A stretch of 5,549 bases of DNA from Mailhella massiliensis (GCF_020741395.1 NZ_DYZA01000196.1:1-5549); one strand, 5' to 3'. Shown: positions 1 to 5,549, numbered from the stretch's first letter. Translations and numbers: made by a program. The notes: generated by a model not told the origin, from the sequence alone.

Positions 1-1384
1 GAAAATCGTTACGAGATTCGCTCCCAGCCCTACCGGCCATCTGCACATCGGCGGTGGCCGCACCGCCATTTTCTGCTGGCTTCTCGCCCGCCACTTCGGC
101 GGGGAGTTCCGCCTGCGTATTGAAGATACCGACGCCACGCGCTCGAAACAGGAATACACCGATTCCATACTTGCCTCCATGAAATGGCTGGGGCTGGACT
201 GGGACGGAGATCTGACCTATCAGAGCAAGCGCCTCGATATCTACAACGCCTATATCGACAGGCTTCTGGAAACCGGCCATGCCTACTGGTGCGACTGCAC
301 TCCCGAGGAAGTGGAAGCCATGCGTGAAGTGGCCCGCGCCCGGGGGGAAAAGCCCCGTTACAACGGCAAGTGCCGCGACAGAGGGCTCACCGCCGGTCCA
401 GGCCGCGTGGTGCGCCTGCGCGTGCCCGATGAAGGCCGCATCGTGTTCAACGATATGGTGAAGGGGACCATTTCCGTAGACGTTTCCGAGCTGGACGACA
501 TGGTGCTGCGCCGTACCGACGGTATGCCCACCTACAATCTCGCCGTGGTGGTTGACGACCACGACATGGGCGTGACTCATGTGGTGCGCGGTGACGACCA
601 CGTTTCCAACACTCCCAAGCAGATTCTGCTTTACAACGCCTTCGGCTTCGAGGTTCCCACCTTCGGACATGTCCCCATGATCTGCGGACCCGACCATCAG
701 AAGCTTTCCAAGCGCCACGGCGCGCGCGCCGTCATAGAGTATGAGCAGGACGGGCTTCTGCCTCAGGCGCTGGTCAACTATCTGGTACGCCTCGGCTGGT
801 CGCACGGCGATCAGGAAATTTTTTCTCTGAAGGAGCTGGTGGAGCTTTTTGACGGGGGCAATCTGAACAGTTCTCCTGCCGCCTTCGACCCGGAAAAGTT
901 GAAGTGGCTCAATGCCCATTACCTGCGCAACACACCTTTCCCTCAGCTTGCCGTCATGGTGCGTCCTTTCCTGGAAAAGCTGGGCTACGACGTGCCTGTG
1001 GAAAAGGTGGAGCCGCTTCTTCCCATGTATGTGGAGCGTGCTTCCGACCTCGCGGCTCTCGCCCAGGCACTGACCATCTACTTCAAACCTGCCGAAGAGC
1101 TGGTGATTGAGGAAAAGGCCATGAAGGCCCTGAATGAGGACGGCAGGCATCAGCTTTCCGTGCTGCACGACATGATTGCCGATATGCCCGAGTTCAGTGC
1201 AGAGGCGCTGGATACGCTGCTCCATGAATATGTGGAAAAGGGCGGGCTCAAGTTCAAACAGGTGGGGCCGCCTCTGCGTTCTGCGCTTACCGGTCTTGCC
1301 GGCGGGCCTTCTGTGCATGATGTTATGGCCGCGCTGGGCCGTGAGGAGAGTCTGAAGCGTATCGCTCGCGCCGTGAACCTGTAG
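1..1384 (+). CDS. gltX: Glutamyl-tRNA synthetase, 5' edge cut by the window
   Basis: Class I aminoacyl-tRNA synthetase that charges tRNA-Glu with glutamate in the cytoplasm using ATP. The reading frame is open from base 2 and begins KIVTRFAPSPTGHLHIGG, the usual N-terminus of this enzyme. Base 1 is a G and is probably the last base of the ATG, so only two bases are missing and the protein would be 461 residues, normal for the family. The first internal ATG, at 179, is not the start, because the catalytic N-terminus lies before it. With that numbering, the HIGH-type motif (HIGG) is at 16-19 and the KMSKS-type motif (KLSKR) at 235-239. A zinc site is formed by C98, C100 and C125, with Y121 as a likely further ligand. 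The helical anticodon-binding part fills the C-terminal third. The frame is intact to the TAG at 1382-1384. Whether it also charges tRNA-Gln cannot be read from sequence alone. Confidence 0.97.
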   Translation, partial: KIVTRFAPSPTGHLHIGGGRTAIFCWLLARHFGGEFRLRIEDTDATRSKQEYTDSILASMKWLGLDWDGDLTYQSKRLDIYNAYIDRLLETGHAYWCDCTPEEVEAMREVARARGEKPRYNGKCRDRGLTAGPGRVVRLRVPDEGRIVFNDMVKGTISVDVSELDDMVLRRTDGMPTYNLAVVVDDHDMGVTHVVRGDDHVSNTPKQILLYNAFGFEVPTFGHVPMICGPDHQKLSKRHGARAVIEYEQDGLLPQALVNYLVRLGWSHGDQEIFSLKELVELFDGGNLNSSPAAFDPEKLKWLNAHYLRNTPFPQLAVMVRPFLEKLGYDVPVEKVEPLLPMYVERASDLAALAQALTIYFKPAEELVIEEKAMKALNEDGRHQLSVLHDMIADMPEFSAEALDTLLHEYVEKGGLKFKQVGPPLRSALTGLAGGPSVHDVMAALGREESLKRIARAVNL

Positions 1385-1440
1385 TGTTCAAGGCCGGCGG
1401 GCGCAATTTCCCGCGAGTCGGAAGCGCCCCTTCACAGTAA

Positions 1441-1465
1441 CGGGGCCGCGGAAGCGCGGAACCCG
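1441..1465 (+). other. GC-rich stem-loop downstream of gltX
   Basis: CGGG (1441-1444) and CCGCG (1446-1450) pair with CGCGG (1455-1459) and CCCG (1462-1465). This gives a 9-bp interrupted stem with a GAAG tetraloop. No T-run follows, so it does not look like an intrinsic terminator. It could protect the 3' end of the gltX message or simply reflect the local GC richness. Confidence 0.4.
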
Positions 1466-1528
1466 GGGAGAGGCCGGGGAACGGATTCCTCCTTCAGCGC
1501 CCCGCAGGCCGGAAAAACGCCTTTTCGC

Positions 1529-1567
1529 TCATCCGGCCCTGTCCGTACACTGGACGGGACCGGATGA
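1529..1567 (+). terminator. Possible gltX terminator, long imperfect dyad
   Basis: The left arm TCATCCGGCCCTGTCC (1529-1544) pairs with the right arm GGACGGGACCGGATGA (1552-1567) around a 7-base loop. Of 16 positions, one is a C-A mismatch and one a G-U wobble. The dyad is the strongest in the gltX-cysS gap and is followed by CTGCTTATTTAA, which is only moderately T-rich, so the terminator call is tentative. A smaller GAAAA/TTTTC stem (1512-1526) sits just upstream. The right arm overlaps the proposed -35 box of the cysS promoter, so the dyad could alternatively be an operator. Confidence 0.45.
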
Positions 1568-1580
1568 CTGCTTATTTAAT
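1551..1580 (+). promoter_or_regulatory. Possible sigma-70-type promoter for the cysS unit
   Basis: TGGACG (1551-1556) matches four of six bases of the -35 consensus. TTTAAT (1575-1580) matches five of six bases of the -10 consensus, with an 18-base spacer. It lies in the only AT-rich patch of the gap, after the likely end of gltX. Transcription would begin near 1587, leaving a leader of about 220 bases before cysS. The 18-base spacer and the overlap with the dyad at 1529-1567 lower confidence. Confidence 0.35.
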
Positions 1581-1631
1581 ACGAGAAAGCCCTCGCTTCG
1601 TTCGGGCACAGGCATGGGAAGGTTTACGGCC

Positions 1632-1712
1632 ATGTGCAAAGGCTTTTGTTTGGCTTTCCCGGCGTGTCAGGCCGTCCGGGGCGGAGGGCCGTGTCTGTTT
1701 CCATCCTTTTAG
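1632..1712 (+). CDS. Possible short Cys-rich leader peptide upstream of cysS
   Basis: This is a 26-codon frame from ATG at 1632 to TAG at 1710-1712, beginning MCKGFCLAFPACQ. It has four Cys codons, at 1635, 1647, 1665 and 1692. An earlier in-frame ATG at 1614 would give 32 residues but has almost no Shine-Dalgarno. The 1632 start has GGGAAGG at 1616-1622, nine bases upstream. The frame ends 93 bases before the cysS start and is followed by hairpins at 1734-1772. A peptide whose translation senses charged tRNA-Cys would make sense in front of cysS. Against this, the Cys codons are scattered rather than clustered, and Cys codons are common in the non-coding frames of this DNA. No family is recognised. 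Confidence 0.2.
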   Translation: MCKGFCLAFPACQAVRGGGPCLFPSF

Positions 1713-1733
1713 AGTGAAGCCCTTTAATCATCC

Positions 1734-1750
1734 CGGGGCGTGAAGCCCCG
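1734..1750 (+). promoter_or_regulatory. Leader hairpin 1 upstream of cysS
   Basis: A perfect 6-bp stem, CGGGGC (1734-1739) with GCCCCG (1745-1750), encloses the loop GTGAA. It lies 55 bases before the cysS start, in the presumed 5' untranslated region. The loop and 3' arm contain the second copy of a nine-base direct repeat, GTGAAGCCC (1714-1722 and 1740-1748). Its role is unknown. Confidence 0.45.
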
Positions 1751-1754
1751 AGGC

Positions 1755-1772
1755 CCTTCCCGGCAGGGAAGG
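1755..1772 (+). promoter_or_regulatory. Leader hairpin 2 upstream of cysS
   Basis: A perfect 7-bp stem, CCTTCCC (1755-1761) with GGGAAGG (1766-1772), encloses the loop GGCA. It follows hairpin 1 by four bases. No T-run follows, so it is not a standard intrinsic terminator. Its 5' arm can instead pair with GGAGGGCC at 1683-1690 in the short upstream frame, or weakly with the cysS Shine-Dalgarno, so a switching role is possible but unproven. Confidence 0.45.
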
Positions 1773-1793
1773 CTGCAATCTTGTCCGCATAAT

Positions 1794-1798
1794 GGGAG
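1794..1798 (+). promoter_or_regulatory. Ribosome binding site that decides the cysS start
   Basis: GGGAG lies seven bases before the ATG at 1806. This spacing selects that ATG over the in-frame GTG at 1740. The site overlaps a perfect 10-base palindrome, GAGAATTCTC (1796-1805). Confidence 0.85.
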
Positions 1799-1805
1799 AA
1801 TTCTC

Positions 1806-3263
1806 ATGCAGCTGTATAATTCCATGACTCGCCGCAAGGAAAATTTCGAGCCTCTCACCTCCGGCAGGGTGGGCATGTACGCTTGCGGCATCACGGCGTA
1901 CGACCTCAGTCATATCGGCCATGCCCGTTCCGCCGTAGTCTTTGATGTTCTGAATCGCTACCTGCGCCATATCGGTTACCATGTGACCTTTGTACGCAAC
2001 TTCACCGATGTGGACGACAAGATCATCGCCCGCGCGGGCCGAGAGGGGAAGAGCAGCACCGAGATAGCGGAAACTTATATTGGGGCCTTCCATGAGGATA
2101 TGGATCGCCTGAATGTGTGCCGCGCTGATATAGAACCGCGTGCCACCGAGTATATCGGCGACATGCAGGAGCTTATCCAGAGCCTCATCGACGGGGGGCA
2201 TGCCTATGCCGTGCCTTCGGGCGACGTGTATTTCCGCGTGCGTTCCTTCAAGGGGTACGGCAAGCTTTCCGGCAGGGATGTGGATGATCTGCGCTCCGGC
2301 GCGCGTATCGCCATAGGTGAAGAAAAGGAAGATCCGCTGGATTTCGCCCTGTGGAAGGCAGCCAAGCCCGGTGAACCTTTCTGGGAAAGCCCGTGGGGCA
2401 GGGGCCGTCCCGGCTGGCACCTGGAATGTTCGGCCATGAGCAAGAAGAACCTTGATCTTCCGCTCGACATTCACGGCGGCGGTCAGGATCTCATCTTCCC
2501 CCATCATGAAAACGAAATAGCCCAGAGCGAGGCTTCCACCGGAAAGGAGCTGGCCCGTTTCTGGGTGCACAACGGTTTTGTGCAGATCAATTCCGAAAAA
2601 ATGTCCAAGTCGCTCAACAATTTTAAAACCATCCGCGACATTCTGGAGCATCGTCAGCCGGAGACTTTGCGTTTCTTCCTTCTCGGCAAGCATTACCGCA
2701 GCCCCATAGATTTCAGCTTTGAGGGGCTGGATGAAGCGGAGCGCGCACTGAAGCGCGTGTATGAGTGCCTGCGCGACGCAAGGCAGGCGCAGAATCGCGC
2801 TTCGTGGAAGAAGGGCGATGTTCCGGCCTCCGTGCTCGATGAATTCGAGCCTCTGGAAAAGGGCTTTTTTGAAGCCATGGACGACGATCTCAATACCGCC
2901 GCGGCTCTCGGCCATGTGTTCGGCATGGTACGCCTCATCAACCGTATTTTGGAAGACAAGGCCCTGCGCAATAAGGAGGGTGTCCGTGCTCTTCTGGAGC
3001 GCTTCGACACGCTTTCCCATGCCTGGACCGACGTGCTCGGGGTATTCGGTGCAGAGCCGTCCGCCTTTCTTGAAGAGCTGCGCGACACCCGCGCTCGGCG
3101 TGCGGGTATTGATACGGACAGGGTGAAGGCCTTGATGGCGGAGAGGGCCGAAGCCCGCGCAGCGAAGGATTTCGCCCGTTCCGACGCCACGCGCGATGCG
3201 CTCGTCGCCATGGGCATAGAAGTGCGCGATACTCCCTCCGGAGCGGTGTGGGATATCGCCTGA
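1806..3263 (+). CDS. cysS: Cysteinyl-tRNA synthetase
   Basis: Class I synthetase that charges tRNA-Cys with cysteine in the cytoplasm. The protein is 485 residues, slightly longer than the ~461 of E. coli. The HIGH motif is at 36-39 and KMSKS at 265-269. The zinc site that recognises the cysteine thiol is complete: C27, C208, H233 and E237, each one residue earlier than the E. coli ligands. The region after RSPIDFS (298-304) is the helical DALR-type anticodon domain, with MDDDLNTA at 358-365. The C-terminal end has the usual small domain (KDFARSDATRDAL and DTPSGAVWDIA). The start at 1806 is chosen because MQLYNSM is the typical N-terminus and a Shine-Dalgarno precedes it. An in-frame GTG at 1740 would add 22 residues encoded by the hairpin region and is rejected. 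The M48 protease gene follows after 24 bases, suggesting cotranscription. Several long antisense frames overlap it but are composition shadows. Confidence 0.98.
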   Translation: MQLYNSMTRRKENFEPLTSGRVGMYACGITAYDLSHIGHARSAVVFDVLNRYLRHIGYHVTFVRNFTDVDDKIIARAGREGKSSTEIAETYIGAFHEDMDRLNVCRADIEPRATEYIGDMQELIQSLIDGGHAYAVPSGDVYFRVRSFKGYGKLSGRDVDDLRSGARIAIGEEKEDPLDFALWKAAKPGEPFWESPWGRGRPGWHLECSAMSKKNLDLPLDIHGGGQDLIFPHHENEIAQSEASTGKELARFWVHNGFVQINSEKMSKSLNNFKTIRDILEHRQPETLRFFLLGKHYRSPIDFSFEGLDEAERALKRVYECLRDARQAQNRASWKKGDVPASVLDEFEPLEKGFFEAMDDDLNTAAALGHVFGMVRLINRILEDKALRNKEGVRALLERFDTLSHAWTDVLGVFGAEPSAFLEELRDTRARRAGIDTDRVKALMAERAEARAAKDFARSDATRDALVAMGIEVRDTPSGAVWDIA

Positions 3264-3287
3264 CGGGCCGGAGAGGCCGGGAAAAAT

Positions 3288-4706
3288 ATGATGCGACTGC
3301 GTTCTCTTATTGCCGTAGCCTGCATGGCGGGCATGCTTTTTTCTCCCGTGGGGGAGTGCTCGGCGTTTTTCGGCGAGTTCACGCTTCAGGATGAAATGAA
3401 GATGGGCCGGGAATTTGAAGTCCTGGTCAAATCAACCATGCCCCTCATAGAAGACCCGGTGGTGCACGACTATGTGCAGGATGTGGTGGACCGCATCGTC
3501 AAGCCTCTGCCTCCCCAGCCCTACAAGTTCCCGGCCAGCGTGGTTCTGCACGATTCCCTCAACGCTTTTGCCGCGCCCGGCGGCTTCGTGTTCGTGTTTT
3601 CAGGGCTCATCATGCACCTGAACCATGAATCGGAGCTGGCGGGCGTGCTTGCCCACGAAGTGGCCCATGTCACGCAGAGGCATATCGCCGGGCGTATGGA
3701 AAGAGGGCGCGCCATTTCTCTCGCTTCCCTGCTCGGCATGGTCGCCGGAGTGGCGGCGGGGATAGCCGGGGGCGGAAGCGCCGGCGGCGCGGCCATGGTG
3801 GGCAGCATGGCCGCCGGTTCCACAGCCATGCTCAATTACAGCCGACTTGATGAAGACGACGCCGACCGCTTCGGACTCAAATACCTGGTGGATGCGGGTT
3901 ACAACCCGAAGGGGCTGGGCGGCGCTTTCGAGGTGCTTCGTTCCCAGAACTGGGGCGGAGGTTCCTCCATGCCCGCCTATCTGTCCACTCATCCCGACCT
4001 GAATATCCGCCTTGCAAAACTCAGGGCCGACCTTCAGACCATGCCGGAAAGCCTGAAAAACCGTAAGGAAGACGACGGACGTTTCCGCCGCGTGCAGGCG
4101 CTGCTCTGGGCGCGCCACGGCGATGCGGGGCATGCTGAGCAGATTTTCGCGAAAGGAGGGGACAAGGATCCCGTCGGCCTCATGGGCAGGGCCATGCTGG
4201 CGGCCAGGCAGAACCGCACCAAGGAAGCGGAGGCATTGTTTGCCTCTGCACTGAAGCTGGCGCCGAAAGATGCCCTCATTCTGCGTGAGGCGGGTATTTT
4301 TGAATACACCAAGGGCGGGGACATGGGCCGTGCCCGCCGCTACCTGGAACAGTCGCTTCGTATTTCTCCCGGCGACTACTATGCGGTGTTCTTTTATGCG
4401 CGTATTCTGGATGATTCCGGCGACAGGGCCGGAGCACAGGCGCGTTACCGCGAGGTTCTGCGCCATGTGCCGGAAGACAGCGAGGTGCATACCTATTACG
4501 GAAGGTCTCTCGGCGCGGTGAACAAGCTCTGCGAAGGATATCTTCACCTTGCCTACGCAGCATTGTACGGCAACGATGAACGCCGTGCGGAAAACTGGCT
4601 GGAAAAGGCGAAAGCCGCCGCCCGCAGCGCCGAGGAAAAAAAGTCCGTCAAGGAATATGAGGAAAAGGCGAAAGAGCGTGCCAAGATCATGAAAAAGGCC
4701 CGCTAA
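3288..4706 (+). CDS. Secreted M48 zinc metalloprotease with TPR-like repeats (BepA/YfgC-like)
   Basis: Predicted periplasmic zinc endopeptidase of 472 residues, close to E. coli BepA (about 487). The order of parts is a signal peptide (R3 and R5, hydrophobic 7-19, likely cut after CSA at 26), the M48 domain, then TPR-like helical repeats from about 266 to 425 and a Lys/Glu-rich tail. The zinc site is HEVAH (H123, E124, H127), with E189 in SRLDEDDADRFG as third ligand. STHP places H235 where BepA has the histidine that can plug the active site. A Gly/Ala-rich segment (about 145-178) lies between the two metal motifs, as in relatives. In E. coli, BepA helps assemble or degrade outer-membrane LptD; a similar envelope role here is inference. 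ATG at 3288 is followed directly by another ATG at 3291. The Shine-Dalgarno is weak (GAGAGG at 3271-3276, 11 bases away), which may mean translational coupling to cysS, 24 bases upstream. No true lipobox is seen. Confidence 0.93.
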   Translation: MMRLRSLIAVACMAGMLFSPVGECSAFFGEFTLQDEMKMGREFEVLVKSTMPLIEDPVVHDYVQDVVDRIVKPLPPQPYKFPASVVLHDSLNAFAAPGGFVFVFSGLIMHLNHESELAGVLAHEVAHVTQRHIAGRMERGRAISLASLLGMVAGVAAGIAGGGSAGGAAMVGSMAAGSTAMLNYSRLDEDDADRFGLKYLVDAGYNPKGLGGAFEVLRSQNWGGGSSMPAYLSTHPDLNIRLAKLRADLQTMPESLKNRKEDDGRFRRVQALLWARHGDAGHAEQIFAKGGDKDPVGLMGRAMLAARQNRTKEAEALFASALKLAPKDALILREAGIFEYTKGGDMGRARRYLEQSLRISPGDYYAVFFYARILDDSGDRAGAQARYREVLRHVPEDSEVHTYYGRSLGAVNKLCEGYLHLAYAALYGNDERRAENWLEKAKAAARSAEEKKSVKEYEEKAKERAKIMKKAR

Positions 4707-4809
4707 GGCTCTCCTTTTTCGCAGGGGAAGCCCCCGCCTTCCGCCCGCATGAGAAGCCTTGCGTGGAGCAGGGCAGGGGCATGACGCAAACTTTCATCCG
4801 CCTTCAGGC

Positions 4810-4814
4810 AGGAG
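4810..4814 (+). promoter_or_regulatory. Ribosome binding site that decides the hslV start
   Basis: AGGAG lies five bases before the ATG at 4820. This supports the short form of HslV over in-frame upstream starts at 4763 (GTG) and 4781 (ATG), which lack good Shine-Dalgarno sequences. Confidence 0.85.
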
Positions 4815-4819
4815 ATGAT

Positions 4820-5359
4820 ATGGAACTGAGAGGGACAACCATTCTGGCCGTGCGCAATGAGCACGGCGTTGCCATTGGCGGCGACGGGCAGGTGACCATG
4901 GGGCAGACCATGGTGATGAAGCATACGGCCCGCAAGGTACGCCGCCTGTACAAGGGGCAGGTGCTGGCCGGTTTCGCGGGAGCCACGGCCGATGCCTTTA
5001 CCCTGTTTGAGCGCTTTGAAGCCAAGCTTGAGGAGTCGGGCGGCAACCTGCTGCGCGCCGCCGTGGAAATGGCCAAGGACTGGCGGCAGGACAAGTTCCT
5101 GCGCAAGCTGGAAGCCCTCCTTCTGGTGGCCGATGCCGACCGCACGCTCATTCTCACAGGTACGGGCGATGTCATAGAGCCGGATGACGGCGTGGCCGCC
5201 ATAGGTTCCGGCGGGGCCTACGCGCTTTCCGCCGCGCGGGCGCTGCTTCGGCACACGCAGCTGACGCCTTCAGAGATCGTGAAGGAATCCATGGCCATTG
5301 CCGCCGATATCTGTGTCTTCACCAATACGCACCTCACCATGGAGATCATAGAGAAGTAA
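4820..5359 (+). CDS. hslV: HslV, peptidase subunit of the ATP-dependent HslUV protease
   Basis: Threonine peptidase related to the proteasome beta subunit. It forms a double ring that degrades proteins unfolded by the ATPase HslU in the cytoplasm. The protein is 179 residues, as expected. It starts MELRG followed by TTILAV; removal of these five residues would expose T6 as the catalytic N-terminal threonine. Other active-site features are present: GDGQVTMGQ (D22), the lysine before VRRL (K39) and GSGG (S130). They correspond to mature D17, K33/34 and S125. FAGATADAFTLFE and AKDWR are family hallmarks. The gene lies 113 bases after the M48 gene. That gap has only a short GGGG/CCCC stem (4724-4734) and no convincing promoter, so it is probably part of the cysS unit. 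No hslU follows within the remaining 190 bases, although the two genes are adjacent in many bacteria. Confidence 0.97.
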   Translation: MELRGTTILAVRNEHGVAIGGDGQVTMGQTMVMKHTARKVRRLYKGQVLAGFAGATADAFTLFERFEAKLEESGGNLLRAAVEMAKDWRQDKFLRKLEALLLVADADRTLILTGTGDVIEPDDGVAAIGSGGAYALSAARALLRHTQLTPSEIVKESMAIAADICVFTNTHLTMEIIEK

Positions 5360-5450
5360 GCCCTATGCCTCTTTCCTCAGCCGGGAGGGCGGCGTGGGGT
5401 ATGGAGAAATGAGTTAGCAAGAGTCGTCCTTCGGCTCGACCTCGCTGTGA

Positions 5451-5487
5451 CAAAGGCGGCAGCCTCTTACAGAGGCCGCCGCCTTTG
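5451..5487 (+). terminator. Strong stem-loop, likely terminator after hslV
   Basis: CAAAGGCGGCAGCCTC (5451-5466) pairs with GAGGCCGCCGCCTTTG (5472-5487) around a TTACA loop: 16 positions with a single A-C mismatch. The A/T ends of the arms (AAAGG and CCTTT) give a short T-run at the base of the stem, but no longer T-run follows. It begins 92 bases after the hslV stop and is the best stem-loop in the window. Because the arms are nearly symmetric, it could work in both directions. Confidence 0.6.
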
Positions 5488-5519
5488 GTCTGACTGAAGC
5501 ATCGTTTCCTTTAGTACCT

Positions 5520-5549
5520 AGGAGAGCAATATAGTGGTAAGACATAATT
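5520..5549 (+). other. Possible start of a downstream gene
   Basis: AGGAG (5520-5524) lies nine bases before a GTG at 5534-5536, followed by four complete codons to the window edge (MVRHN). The spacing is suitable for translation, but five codons cannot identify a gene, and the next base of context is missing. It may equally be untranslated sequence. Confidence 0.2.

Larger units (their letters stand above)
1385..1805 (+). other. Intergenic region between gltX and cysS, rich in hairpins
   Basis: This is a 421-base stretch with no conserved gene. Its first half (about 1390-1510) is very GC-rich and full of short inverted repeats that overlap each other, such as GCGGG at 1397-1401 with CCCGC at 1410-1414, and GCCCC at 1426-1430 with GGGGC at 1442-1446. 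Its second half holds a long dyad, an AT-rich patch, a short Cys-rich frame and two hairpins before cysS. I looked for tRNA, SRP RNA, T-box, cobalamin and glycine riboswitch cores and recognised none. It probably contains the end of the gltX transcript and the promoter and leader of cysS. Confidence 0.7.

Noticed and set aside
179..1384. gltX starting at the internal ATG at 179
   Set aside because: This would remove the HIGH-type motif and the ATP-binding N-terminus, which are encoded in frame from base 2.
1740..1805. 22-residue N-terminal extension of CysRS from the GTG at 1740
   Set aside because: The extension is encoded by the leader hairpins, has no family similarity that I can see, and the ATG at 1806 has a good Shine-Dalgarno.
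1385..1805. T-box or other known riboswitch controlling cysS
   Set aside because: No T-box core sequence, specifier arrangement or terminator with a T-run was found, and T-boxes are mainly a Gram-positive device.
1796..1805. Palindrome GAGAATTCTC next to the cysS start as an operator
   Set aside because: It is short, lacks a loop or flanking symmetry, and largely reflects the Shine-Dalgarno sequence. It is too weak to call a regulatory site.
1728..3020. Long minus-strand open frame (430 codons) opposite cysS
   Set aside because: The + strand encodes a complete CysRS with all motifs over the same bases. The antisense frame has no recognisable domain and is explained by GC-rich codon use.
3288..3365. 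Lipoprotein signal on the M48 protease (cysteines at 12 and 24)
   Set aside because: The residues before C12 (AVA) and C24 (GE) do not fit a lipobox, and C12 lies too early. A cleavable signal ending CSA at residue 26 fits better.
2693..3382. Minus-strand open frame spanning the cysS end and the M48 start
   Set aside because: Its translation is Ser/Arg/Ala-rich and low in complexity, typical of an antisense frame in GC-rich DNA, and it overlaps two real genes.
3600..4547. Minus-strand open frame (315 codons) opposite the M48 protease
   Set aside because: It is a shadow of a well-supported + strand gene, with no recognisable motif.
4715..4740. Intrinsic terminator between the M48 gene and hslV
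   Set aside because: The stem is only four perfect pairs (GGGG/CCCC), and the T-run lies before the stem rather than after it on the + strand.

Overview
The window is a GC-rich, single-strand block of housekeeping genes. All four genes are on the + strand: gltX (5' edge cut, probably by only two bases), cysS, a secreted M48 metalloprotease with C-terminal TPR-like repeats (BepA/YfgC type), and hslV. Gene content, base composition and the style of the proteins (for example an HslV that starts MELRGTTILAV) suggest a sulfate-reducer-type bacterium of the Desulfovibrionaceae (Desulfovibrio, Bilophila or Mailhella-like). This is judged from memory of the families, not from a search. The signal peptide on the protease and its BepA-like layout fit a Gram-negative cell.

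Layout: 1-1384 is glutamyl-tRNA synthetase. 1385-1805 is a 421-base non-coding stretch. It holds several GC-rich hairpins, one strong dyad (1529-1567) that may end gltX transcription, a possible promoter (about 1551-1580), a small cysteine-rich reading frame (1632-1712, or from 1614) and two tandem hairpins just before the cysS ribosome binding site. 1806-3263 is cysteinyl-tRNA synthetase. 3288-4706 is the M48 protease, 24 bases after cysS and probably cotranscribed with it. 4820-5359 is HslV, the peptidase subunit of the HslUV protease, with its own clear Shine-Dalgarno and a 113-base gap before it. A strong stem-loop at 5451-5487 probably ends the cysS-M48-hslV unit. The last ~60 bases may be the leader and GTG start of another gene.

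Functionally the genes pair translation (charging tRNA-Glu and tRNA-Cys) with protein quality control (an envelope protease and a cytoplasmic ATP-dependent peptidase). No mobile element, CRISPR array, tRNA/rRNA gene or defence system is visible. The most interesting item is the leader of cysS. It has four Cys codons in a 26-codon frame, followed by sequences that could form alternative hairpins, the geometry expected of cysteine-responsive attenuation. The lack of a U-run, and the high chance of Cys codons in random frames of this DNA, mean it is only a hypothesis. A second point is that hslV is not followed by hslU within the window.
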